Shown: piece after piece, positions 18,310 to 24,646 of the stretch
How positions within the stretch are numbered: the first letter of the stretch is position 1
Layout of the letters: each line of letters begins with the position of its first letter
Assembly (NCBI GenBank): GCA_021828745.1
Contig: JAJZDE010000013.1
Coordinates: forward strand, 1-25,178
Length of the DNA: 25,178 bases
Source: Pseudomonadota bacterium
GTDB taxonomy: Bacteria; Pseudomonadota; Gammaproteobacteria; Burkholderiales; Ferrovaceae
Direction of reading: 5' to 3'
Notes under the pieces: generated by a model
Told to the model about the DNA's origin: nothing
Database searches by the model: none
The model's input: the letters and a program-made list of their open reading frames with translations, nothing else
Position numbers and translations under genes: made by a program

Positions 18310-18424
18310 GGCCTCTTTCCCCCATCGTTATGATCCAATGCGCTTCTTGACATCATCACTCTCCCATCAAAAAACCTGATCAACAAAGATTGACCATGTA
18401 ATTTCAAGCTAGCCAGCCCTTTGC

Positions 18425-18742
18425 TCACTCCAGACGTTCCATCAAGGCCAATTCCCAGGAAATGTCGTCCATCTCCGCTTCGCTCAACACCACCCCTTCA
18501 GGCAGTCGCTGGTTCAACCGGAGCACCAACGCACAATCCCCAGGTTTCAGGGCCACGCTCATCCGGTTGACAGGTATTTCCACCCCCAATTGAGCCCCCA
18601 GAAAGCGCGCCGACGACTCATGACCGATCGCAGAGACAAAATCGCCAAACAACAAGGTGCGTGCCGTAGCAACCGGCACGGGCCCACTAAAACGCCACAG
18701 ACCGTAGGCCGTCAATACCGGGGAATTCAACAGGTACAACAT
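18425..18742 (-). CDS. crn2: DUF1874 ring nuclease (Crn2 / AcrIII-1 fold)
   Basis: The protein has 105 aa: MLYLLNSPVLTAYGLWRFSG at the start, FVSAIGHESSARFLGAQLGV in the middle and EIPVNRMSVALKPGDCALVL after it, ending ISWELALMERLE. This is the DUF1874 / STIV B116 fold. Members are ring nucleases that destroy cyclic tetra-adenylate, known both as the viral anti-CRISPR AcrIII-1 and as host Crn2. His41 in SAIGHE corresponds to the catalytic His and the Glu near the C-terminus to the conserved acid. The gene overlaps cas6 by one base (TGATG), so it is a built-in part of the cas operon. Its presence implies that cA4 is the signal. The start at 18742 gives the family's exact length. Confidence 0.92.
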   Translation of the reverse strand: MLYLLNSPVLTAYGLWRFSGPVPVATARTLLFGDFVSAIGHESSARFLGAQLGVEIPVNRMSVALKPGDCALVLRLNQRLPEGVVLSEAEMDDISWELALMERLE

Positions 18743-19665
18743 CACGCGTCTCCTGACCAAACAATAGGATCTTCCGGACAACTGGACAGGTCGTGCCCAA
18801 ACTCGGGAACCTGCCCCCAAAAAGTCTGGAATGCCCCGAATCCAAAAGCGGTTCGCCCTCCCAGTTGAAGCTTTTCACCGAGCCTGAACAAGCCATGAAA
18901 AGGGGCCACCGGACCCGCATATTCCAGCGTCCCGTCCCAACCGTTGAATACCATGTGGTGCCGTGTCCGTTTCGATTGCCGCGCGAATGATGACATCCGG
19001 ATTTTCTGGTCCACCAACCCTACCGATGCCGCCATCCCCTGCCAGTGGCGTTGCTGATCCTCGTCGTAGGGCAGATGTGCCTCTGCAGCATGGGCCAACT
19101 GGCTGACCCGTCCCAAGAGACGGCGCACCAGTACCGAAAATGTGGGAGGATGAGCCATCAGACCATTACCTTCTTTGAGGATCAACGGGGTGATCGTGCA
19201 AAAACGCATACGGTTCCGCTGACCAATATCCTGATGGAAGAAATCCTTCGTAATACTGCGCGCCTCGGGCATCCCGATGGTTTTATCATCCACCCCGTAG
19301 TAGTAAGGCATGGGTTCCTGTGCCCCGTATTGGGCCCAGTGAATGCTAAATGAGCGACGTTCCCTGCCCAGGCCATGCCTCCCCATTTCCTTGACGGTAT
19401 TCGTGACCTCCAGACCACCGTCGCAAGCGTCCCCGGTCAATGTCACCCGCAGGCGCGGATAACCAGGCAATGGAGGAACCAGGGAATAGAGCCGGGCCCG
19501 GTTTTCGCCGATGCCGTAGAGCCGTTCAAACAGGGAAGGAGAAACCTGGCTCAAGGTTTTACCGAAAGCGCCATGCCAAAGCGTATGCCGGTCTCCATCC
19601 GGTAAATCTCCCTGCAAGAAGAAATCCAGAACGAGACAGCGCAACGGTGGCCGTGATCGTTCCAT
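18742..19665 (-). CDS. cas6: Cas6 pre-crRNA endoribonuclease
   Basis: The protein has 307 aa. N-terminal half: LRCLVLDFFLQGDLP then HTLWHGAFGKTLSQ, with His31 in the usual conserved 'lHGa' position. C-terminal half: RHHMVFNGWDGTLEYAGPVA and LFRLGEKLQLGGRTAFGFGA, the PF10040 Cas6 C-terminal pattern with its glycine-rich loop. It should cut the array transcript at the base of the repeat stem to leave an 8-nt 5' handle. It overlaps the NE0113-family gene by one base and crn2 by one base. Confidence 0.87.
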   Translation of the reverse strand: MERSRPPLRCLVLDFFLQGDLPDGDRHTLWHGAFGKTLSQVSPSLFERLYGIGENRARLYSLVPPLPGYPRLRVTLTGDACDGGLEVTNTVKEMGRHGLGRERRSFSIHWAQYGAQEPMPYYYGVDDKTIGMPEARSITKDFFHQDIGQRNRMRFCTITPLILKEGNGLMAHPPTFSVLVRRLLGRVSQLAHAAEAHLPYDEDQQRHWQGMAASVGLVDQKIRMSSFARQSKRTRHHMVFNGWDGTLEYAGPVAPFHGLFRLGEKLQLGGRTAFGFGAFQTFWGQVPEFGHDLSSCPEDPIVWSGDA

Positions 19666-20873
19666 TATTTCACCGACACCTTCAGATCTGCGGGCAAGGC
19701 ATACACCGGCGACTTGTTTTCATTGATCCTGACTTTTTGAATCACGCAACGCTGCGTCAATTTGGCACCCAGAAGATTCAAGAATTTCCGCTTGTTGATG
19801 CGCGACAACAAGGGCGAGAAATAATGGGAGGGCCCATCACCATTGTCGTTAAACCACTTGTTCAGCGTGGCCTCGGTCTCATCGTAGCAACGATTTGCCC
19901 GCCCCGACACCTGCATCAGAATGAGTTTCAGGTATCCTTCCTCGCCCCAGCCCCACTCTCCTTCTTTTTCATACCAGTCGATCCCCTCCAGTCCAGCCAG
20001 GTGGGCGCGGGCAAACCACCAGTACAGCGCAAAATCCCGAGGGTTCAAGGCGATGGGCTGGCCATTGATCAGGATGACTTGATCTTTGACATGCAACTCC
20101 ATGTGTACTTCGGTACGCATGCGGTTAACCATCTGTACGGTTTGCATGAACCCGGCCTTACCATCCCGGAAGGCATCGGGTAACCCGTCGTTGAAACGGA
20201 TGAAGGGAATCTCGGCCAGTTGCACCCACGCATTCTGACAATCGATGGCTACGGGCACCTTGGGGTCGCGGGTATGAATGATCGACTGCCCGGGCGTCGG
20301 GTAATAGAAGTCGGGATGACCCTCATAGGGCTCGCTGACCAGCACATGAGACAGACGGTCCTGTTCGCGCCCAAACAACGACAAGGCATAGCCAAGATAA
20401 TAGCCCATGGTCTTGCGCCCCCCCGCCAACGATACATGCAACTCCGTATCGGGTTGGCGCGTGAGTCCGGACACCAGCCAGCATATCTGATCAGCCGCCC
20501 GTTCATTATCGGCAATGGTGCGGATGTCTTCCAGTTCCATTCCATCCTCTCCACTCAGGGCATGGATGGATCGCTCATTGAATTCGATGTGGGGCAAACC
20601 GTAATCCCGACACAGTCGATGAAACCATCCCGGGGTGCCGGACAACAGATTGAGAATGGCATGCTGAGCCCCGCGTCGGGTCGTCACCAGCCGAATCTCG
20701 TGGGGGATCCACACAGGCCGACCGGCGCCCGGATTGACCGCCAGGGCATATAGGGTTTCCGTGACGATCTGCGGTGACATGCCAATCGCGCATAGCAGGA
20801 TTCTTCGTCTTTCGACGGGCGCCCCATCCTGGGTTGCCATCGGCCTATTCTCTGTGCTTGCAACCTTTGCCAC
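19665..20873 (-). CDS. NE0113-family CARF protein with C-terminal winged-helix-like domain
   Basis: From the GTG at 20873 the protein has 402 aa. The CARF domain (about 23-215) begins RRILLCAIGMSPQIVTETLY and has LHVSLAGGRKTMGYYLGYAL and SHVLVSEPYEGHPDFYYP, the pattern of TIGR02584. The C-terminal part (about 260-402) has ALNPRDFALYWWFARAH and then LLSRINKRKFLNLLGAKLTQ and KSPVYALPADL, which reads like a winged helix. No HEPN motif is seen. It may sense cyclic oligoadenylate and act as a regulator, or be a ring nuclease as some members are now labelled. Start: GTG preceded by AGGGGGA six bases upstream; an ATG at 20840 is the alternative. The open frame further upstream lies inside the lipoprotein gene. 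Confidence 0.85.
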   Translation of the reverse strand: MAKVASTENRPMATQDGAPVERRRILLCAIGMSPQIVTETLYALAVNPGAGRPVWIPHEIRLVTTRRGAQHAILNLLSGTPGWFHRLCRDYGLPHIEFNERSIHALSGEDGMELEDIRTIADNERAADQICWLVSGLTRQPDTELHVSLAGGRKTMGYYLGYALSLFGREQDRLSHVLVSEPYEGHPDFYYPTPGQSIIHTRDPKVPVAIDCQNAWVQLAEIPFIRFNDGLPDAFRDGKAGFMQTVQMVNRMRTEVHMELHVKDQVILINGQPIALNPRDFALYWWFARAHLAGLEGIDWYEKEGEWGWGEEGYLKLILMQVSGRANRCYDETEATLNKWFNDNGDGPSHYFSPLLSRINKRKFLNLLGAKLTQRCVIQKVRINENKSPVYALPADLKVSVK

Positions 20874-20884
20874 GTTGATTCCCC

Positions 20885-22042
20885 CTAGTGAATTGTCCAG
20901 GTGCCGCTCAGGGCTCCACTCATCCAGCCACCAGCGCCCCCCATGGCGGTGACCCCACCTGTGAAGGTCAACCCTGCACCATTGGTAAAACTGGCCTGTC
21001 CGATGCTGGTTACCGTCCCGTTCAGGGCCACGGTTCCCGTGGCGGGAGAAGCACAGGTCCCCGCCAAGGTTCCTGGCGTGGATGTCGCCGACAGGTTCAC
21101 CGTCAGGGAACATGTCCCCGACCCGGTGGTCCCGGACATCGTTCCGCTATAGGTACGCGCGGCGGGAATTAGTTGCACAGCGGGATAAAGCATGGCCTGG
21201 CTCAGGGCATTCGACACGGCTGTCGGCAAGCTCAGGGGGGCATAACCTCCCGCCGCCACCGAGGTTCCCGTTGCCTGCACCAGAGGGACGCCCGCCAGAT
21301 CCGTCATTTGCAACGCCACACCCGCCGTTCCCCCTGTCAGCATGAGGCTGTCCAGAATGGCATCTTCGCCCGCATGATCCGCTTTGAAGGGGGTTGTGAA
21401 CAAGTCCCCGCCATTCCAGGCATTCCAGGTCATGACCGAAGTTGCTGCCTCAGCCAGCGCCATCTTGGGCTGCGCCTGAAAACCCACCAACTGGGCCCAG
21501 GTATCCATCTGAGCCAATGCCAAAGGCAATCCACCGGCTTCAAAAGTGGCCACGGACGAATTCAGGACCGACAAAGCCTGATTCACGCTCGTTCCCCCGG
21601 CAGCGGCCAGTACCAGTGTCGTCAAGGGAGTCAGATTGACATAGGCCGCCCCGGTACCGGCATTCAGCAGCGGTGGGCCATAAGTCGTCATGAGCAAACG
21701 ACCGCTGGCGTCCGTCGTGCTCAGCACAATGAACCCTGCTCCCGAACAGGCGCTGATATCCACGCTAAAATCCCCCTGGGCATCGGTCACGGGATGCCCG
21801 GCTGAAGGACAAGGAACGGGGGCCCCTGGTGTAACTCCCATACTCGAAACCATGGTCACCGTGATGGGAGCATTGACCAACGGTCCGCCACTGGCCGCCA
21901 CTCCCGTCAACAGGGTAGACGAAAGAATGACGGGATTTGATACCCCAACGGCACTTCCCGTCCCGCCACTGCTCGATCCCCCACCTCCGCCACCACACCC
22001 CGTCATAGCCAGAGCAGCCAATACCGTCATCGTTGCTTTCAC
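20885..22042 (-). CDS. Predicted lipoprotein inside the cas operon
   Basis: From the GTG at 22042 the protein has 385 aa and starts MKATMTVLAALAMTGCGGGG, a short signal peptide with lipobox LAMTGC (lipidated Cys16) and a Gly/Ser-rich linker. Residues 40-120 resemble a carboxypeptidase-regulatory/Ig-like beta-sandwich (LLTGVAASGGPLVNAPITVT, TDAQGDFSVDISACSGAGFI). The rest is Ala/Gly/Thr-rich, ending GWMSGALSGTWTIH. Start: GGGAGAAG just before the GTG; the ATGs upstream would bury the signal peptide. It lies 89 bp after the membrane-CARF gene and 11 bp before the NE0113 gene, on the same strand as cas genes. I do not recognise a named family. A secreted lipoprotein has no known role in type III immunity. 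Confidence 0.78.
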   Translation of the reverse strand: MKATMTVLAALAMTGCGGGGGGSSSGGTGSAVGVSNPVILSSTLLTGVAASGGPLVNAPITVTMVSSMGVTPGAPVPCPSAGHPVTDAQGDFSVDISACSGAGFIVLSTTDASGRLLMTTYGPPLLNAGTGAAYVNLTPLTTLVLAAAGGTSVNQALSVLNSSVATFEAGGLPLALAQMDTWAQLVGFQAQPKMALAEAATSVMTWNAWNGGDLFTTPFKADHAGEDAILDSLMLTGGTAGVALQMTDLAGVPLVQATGTSVAAGGYAPLSLPTAVSNALSQAMLYPAVQLIPAARTYSGTMSGTTGSGTCSLTVNLSATSTPGTLAGTCASPATGTVALNGTVTSIGQASFTNGAGLTFTGGVTAMGGAGGWMSGALSGTWTIH

Positions 22043-22131
22043 GTCTTCTCCCAAACCCATTCGTCGTTGAAAGAAGACAGCGTAATCCAGAGAATTGATC
22101 AAACTCGTTTTCGCAACGTTGCACTGCGTGC

Positions 22132-22992
22132 TTATTTGTAGGATACGACATTGAAAGAAATGGCTTTTTTTTCATCATCCGCGCCCTGTTTGGTTTCGAC
22201 ATACTGCAAATCGATTTCGGGATGGTTCAGGGTCGCCATGGAACCTGCCGCCGAAACCAGTTTGGTCCCACCGGTAATATCGATGGACAGTTGGTTTTTG
22301 TCCCTGACTTTTTGAATGATGCTTTGGAACTTGAGGCTGAGTTTGATCAGGTCATTAAAATCTGCTTGCACCGTTTGCACGTCGATTTTTTTGTGCCCAA
22401 GTTCCGGAAAGAACCAATACATCACTTCCGTGAACAGTTCACACTGGGGCAATGAGCTGTTGGAGCCCAAGAATGTTATTTTTTCCAGTAAGTCGATATG
22501 CGGCTTCACGCCACGGATAAATTGCTCGATGGGGGATTTAAATGGCGCAAGTTGCGCCATTTTCTCATCAAAGTTTCGGGCCAAACCGTCCAGTCTCAGC
22601 GAATCCCCATTGGACATGACCAATGTTTTAAGCCCTGAAGGATATTCCACTTCCAGTCTTCCCTTGACATCGGAAAGTGCAAAGATCAGATGAGCTTTGG
22701 GCTCAACCTTACCCCGTTCACTGACATCACGAAATCCAATCGAAAGAAACTCACTCCCCAGGTAATAGGCAATCCAGGATAATACCGCGACCGCGATCAG
22801 CATCCCGATCATGACCAGCGAAAAACCTTCCTGCCCCATCTGGACCGGATACCATTTGGAGAAGAGCATATTACCTTCCACCCCATCGGAAATCCAATTT
22901 TCCAGCAAGATGGCAGAAAATACACAGACTGAAACGATGACTTTTTTTCCTTGATTCGGTATTGCGTTCAAAAACGAAGACCACTCTTTCAT
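22132..22992 (-). CDS. Membrane-anchored CARF protein (two TM helices)
   Basis: The protein has 286 aa. Two hydrophobic segments: VIVSVCVFSAILLENWI (18-34) and GFSLVMIGMLIAVAVLSWIA (56-75). From residue 100 a CARF Rossmann domain follows: HLIFALSD as strand 1, KITFLGSNSS (171-180), a helix FNDLIKLSLKFQSIIQKV, the ligand motif SIDITGGTKLVSAAGSMATL (236-255) and IDLQYVETKQ. No HEPN, nuclease or HTH domain is left to act as effector, so the membrane part is the probable output. The layout is like Cam1, a cA4-gated membrane effector, but with two helices and a longer linker. ATG at 22992 with AAAGGA eight bases upstream. It starts 13 bp after the 56-aa CARF fragment. Confidence 0.82.
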   Translation of the reverse strand: MKEWSSFLNAIPNQGKKVIVSVCVFSAILLENWISDGVEGNMLFSKWYPVQMGQEGFSLVMIGMLIAVAVLSWIAYYLGSEFLSIGFRDVSERGKVEPKAHLIFALSDVKGRLEVEYPSGLKTLVMSNGDSLRLDGLARNFDEKMAQLAPFKSPIEQFIRGVKPHIDLLEKITFLGSNSSLPQCELFTEVMYWFFPELGHKKIDVQTVQADFNDLIKLSLKFQSIIQKVRDKNQLSIDITGGTKLVSAAGSMATLNHPEIDLQYVETKQGADDEKKAISFNVVSYK

Positions 22993-23005
22993 GGCTTATT
23001 TTCCT

Positions 23006-23176
23006 TTACCCACGACCATGATTTTTGATAGCACATTCCAGTGCATAGGCCTTTTTATGCATGACCTCATTACTGACTACCAGGACAGCCTGCTCCACCC
23101 CAACCTCCGAATCCAGCAAGGGAATCAGATTGGGTAAGGCCTGATCAGAAACAAGACAAATGTGACTAACGCTCAC
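23006..23176 (-). CDS. 56-aa CARF amino-terminal fragment (DUF1887/Card1-like)
   Basis: This small frame starts at a GTG (23176) and reads MSVSHICLVSDQALPNLIPL, then VEQAVLVVSNEVMHKKAYAL and CAIKNHGRG before TAA. It is the first beta-alpha-beta unit of CARF domains of the DUF1887 group (Card1/Can1/Can2), whose usual text is 'HICLVSDQ.LPNL.PLL...VVLLVS..M...A..L...L..HG'. The rest of such a protein, including the T-G-G-T-K motif and nuclease domain, is absent. It is either the remnant of a lost Card1-like effector or a stand-alone half-CARF peptide. No Shine-Dalgarno is seen before the GTG, and a TGA closes the frame about 30 codons upstream. It is followed after 13 bp by the membrane CARF gene. 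Confidence 0.6.
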   Translation of the reverse strand: MSVSHICLVSDQALPNLIPLLDSEVGVEQAVLVVSNEVMHKKAYALECAIKNHGRG

Positions 23177-23330
23177 GATTCTATTTTTTTTGCGCGGGAT
23201 GGTTTTTCAGCAATTTTTACAAGAAAAATCTCAGATATCGATGGTAATGTATTACATCAAAAAATAGACGAAAATTTACAAAATTTAACAAACCGTCCTC
23301 TTCCCTTTTTTGATCAAAATTCTACGGCTC
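23177..23330 (-). promoter_or_regulatory. AT-rich intergenic region, probable promoter of the CARF/cas operon
   Basis: This 154-bp gap is much richer in A/T than its surroundings. It contains an inverted repeat GTAAT-AC-ATTAC (23255-23244, minus strand), the palindrome TTTTGATCAAAA (23308-23319) and several A and T runs. A weak minus-strand promoter (TTGATG, 17 bp, TATCTG) can be drawn across the first dyad. It is the largest gap between the array side and cas10, so the main cas promoter probably lies here; the exact -10/-35 are uncertain. Confidence 0.4.
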
Positions 23331-24146
23331 TCAGGATGACGCAGGGGACTCATCCTCCCTGGTTCGATCAACGAGGGGTTTATGCTCGTTCAACGCCGTC
23401 GCAAGGGCAGTATTGCGCGCCATATCGCCAAAATCGGTCGGCATGAGAATCACTGTGGTGGAATTATTTTCCTGGCCGATTTCCTGAATCATCTGAAAAC
23501 GCCGCAATTCCAGCGCGGCCGGTGTGGCCCCGATTATTCTTGCGGCTTCCGCCAGTTTTCTGGAAGCTTCCAGTTCCCCTTCCGCCTTGATGATGCGTGC
23601 CCGCTTTTCGCGTTGTGCCTCAGCCTCCAGGGCCATGACTTTTTGCATGGATTCGGGGATGGTAATGGACAAGATCTCGACACGAGAAACCTTGACCCCC
23701 CACGGTTCGGTCGCTTCATCGATCATGGCGCGTAACGTCTGCACGATCTCGCCCTGGGAATGCAATACCCGATCCAGATCCTGCTGGCCAATCACCGACC
23801 GCAATGAGGTAATCGCCACCTGCACCACAGCCAATTCCCGATCATTGACATTCAGCAACGCCGCCGGAGCATCCACTACTGCGTTCCAGACAGCCACCAC
23901 CAGCTTGACGGGCACACTATCGCGGGTAATGGCATCAATATCCGGAACACGACTGGTCACGGTGCGCATATCAACAAAACGGATACGATCGATCCAGGGG
24001 ATGACAAAGTTGAGGCCTGGGGTCAGTACCCGACTGAACTTGCCCAAACGAAGCACGACTCCGCGCGAATACTGATTCACCATCCTGATGCAAAACAGGA
24101 GGATAAACAACACCCCCAATGCGGTGATCACTCCAGTCTGCATCAT
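23331..24146 (-). CDS. Slipin/stomatin-like SPFH-domain membrane protein
   Basis: From the ATG at 24146 the protein has 271 aa. One N-terminal membrane segment (VITALGVLFILLFCIRMV) is followed by the SPFH domain: YSRGVVLRLGKFSRVLTPGL, DMRTVTSRVPDIDAITRDSV, SLRSVIGQQDLDRVL. A coiled-coil region comes next, with ALEAEAQREKRARIIKAEGE and LEASRKLAEAA, and the C-terminal oligomerisation segment. Slipins organise membrane microdomains and act with NfeD-type or other membrane partners. No NfeD gene is adjacent. It starts 20 bp after a small membrane protein gene on the same strand as the cas genes. Start: AAAGGAG five bases before the ATG. Confidence 0.93.
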   Translation of the reverse strand: MMQTGVITALGVLFILLFCIRMVNQYSRGVVLRLGKFSRVLTPGLNFVIPWIDRIRFVDMRTVTSRVPDIDAITRDSVPVKLVVAVWNAVVDAPAALLNVNDRELAVVQVAITSLRSVIGQQDLDRVLHSQGEIVQTLRAMIDEATEPWGVKVSRVEILSITIPESMQKVMALEAEAQREKRARIIKAEGELEASRKLAEAARIIGATPAALELRRFQMIQEIGQENNSTTVILMPTDFGDMARNTALATALNEHKPLVDRTREDESPASS

Positions 24147-24166
24147 GAACTCTCCTTTCAACCCGG

Positions 24167-24523
24167 TCATTCAGCCACCCGCGCCCCCGACTTCAACAAC
24201 GCAAGCCCAAGAGACAACCCCTCGACAAGACAAAGCCCCAGCAAACCCCATCCCGCACTCTTACCCACAGTTGTCAGATAGCCCAGTGAAATCAGCAAAC
24301 CACTCAGGGATACCAGAATACGCCCCCCCTTCATCTCCTTCAGGGTGAAATAGGAATACCCCGCCCCCAGGCCCAGCAACAAATAGGCCGTACCTCCAAT
24401 GTGCTGTCCACTCTGGTAGAGGTAGAACCCCGAACGATCATCATCACCCAGCATGATCCAGGGCATGTACCACAACCACATCGCCACAATACCCAACCCA
24501 CTTGCCACCCACTTGGTCTTCAT
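24167..24523 (-). CDS. Small polytopic membrane protein, unknown family
   Basis: The protein has 118 aa with about four hydrophobic helices: GLGIVAMWLWYMPWIML (9-25), GTAYLLLGLGAGYSYFTL, ILVSLSGLLISLGYLTTV and LGLCLVEGLSLGLALL. I do not recognise the family. The ATG at 24523 has GGAG seven bases upstream; an upstream ATG at 24583 would add a hydrophobic leader but has no SD. It is the first gene after the CRISPR array and is followed 20 bp on by the slipin gene, so the two are likely co-transcribed and may act together in the membrane. Confidence 0.75.
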   Translation of the reverse strand: MKTKWVASGLGIVAMWLWYMPWIMLGDDDRSGFYLYQSGQHIGGTAYLLLGLGAGYSYFTLKEMKGGRILVSLSGLLISLGYLTTVGKSAGWGLLGLCLVEGLSLGLALLKSGARVAE

Positions 24524-24603
24524 GACATCGCTCCAGTCAACAAAACAGAGCCCACAGTGTATGCCAACCAAAACACCAACCATGACAACGCAATATTGCA
24601 GGT

Positions 24604-24646
24604 AAAAACATGCTGCCCCCCTTTCCTGTTGGCTTTCAATGGGGGC
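24604..24646 (-). terminator. Hairpin at the end of the CRISPR array
   Basis: Read leftwards, GCCCCC (24646-24641) pairs with GGGGGC (24620-24615) across a 20-nt loop, and a T5 run follows within six bases (24608-24604). It abuts the last repeat exactly. This would fit a terminator for an array transcript coming from the right. The long loop and offset T run make it weak. Confidence 0.4.

Noticed and set aside
18310..18424. A promoter or small gene between crn2 and cas10
   Set aside because: A TTGAAA can be seen but no good -10 at the right distance; the only open frames are under ten codons.
20874..21113. Longer N-terminus for the NE0113-family protein
   Set aside because: The extension is the lipoprotein gene read in another frame and has no CARF sequence. 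The GTG with a strong SD just after the lipoprotein stop is a better start.
22043..22102. Upstream ATG starts for the lipoprotein
   Set aside because: They would place 14-20 charged or polar residues before the signal peptide; the GTG at 22042 has the SD and puts the lipobox Cys at residue 16.
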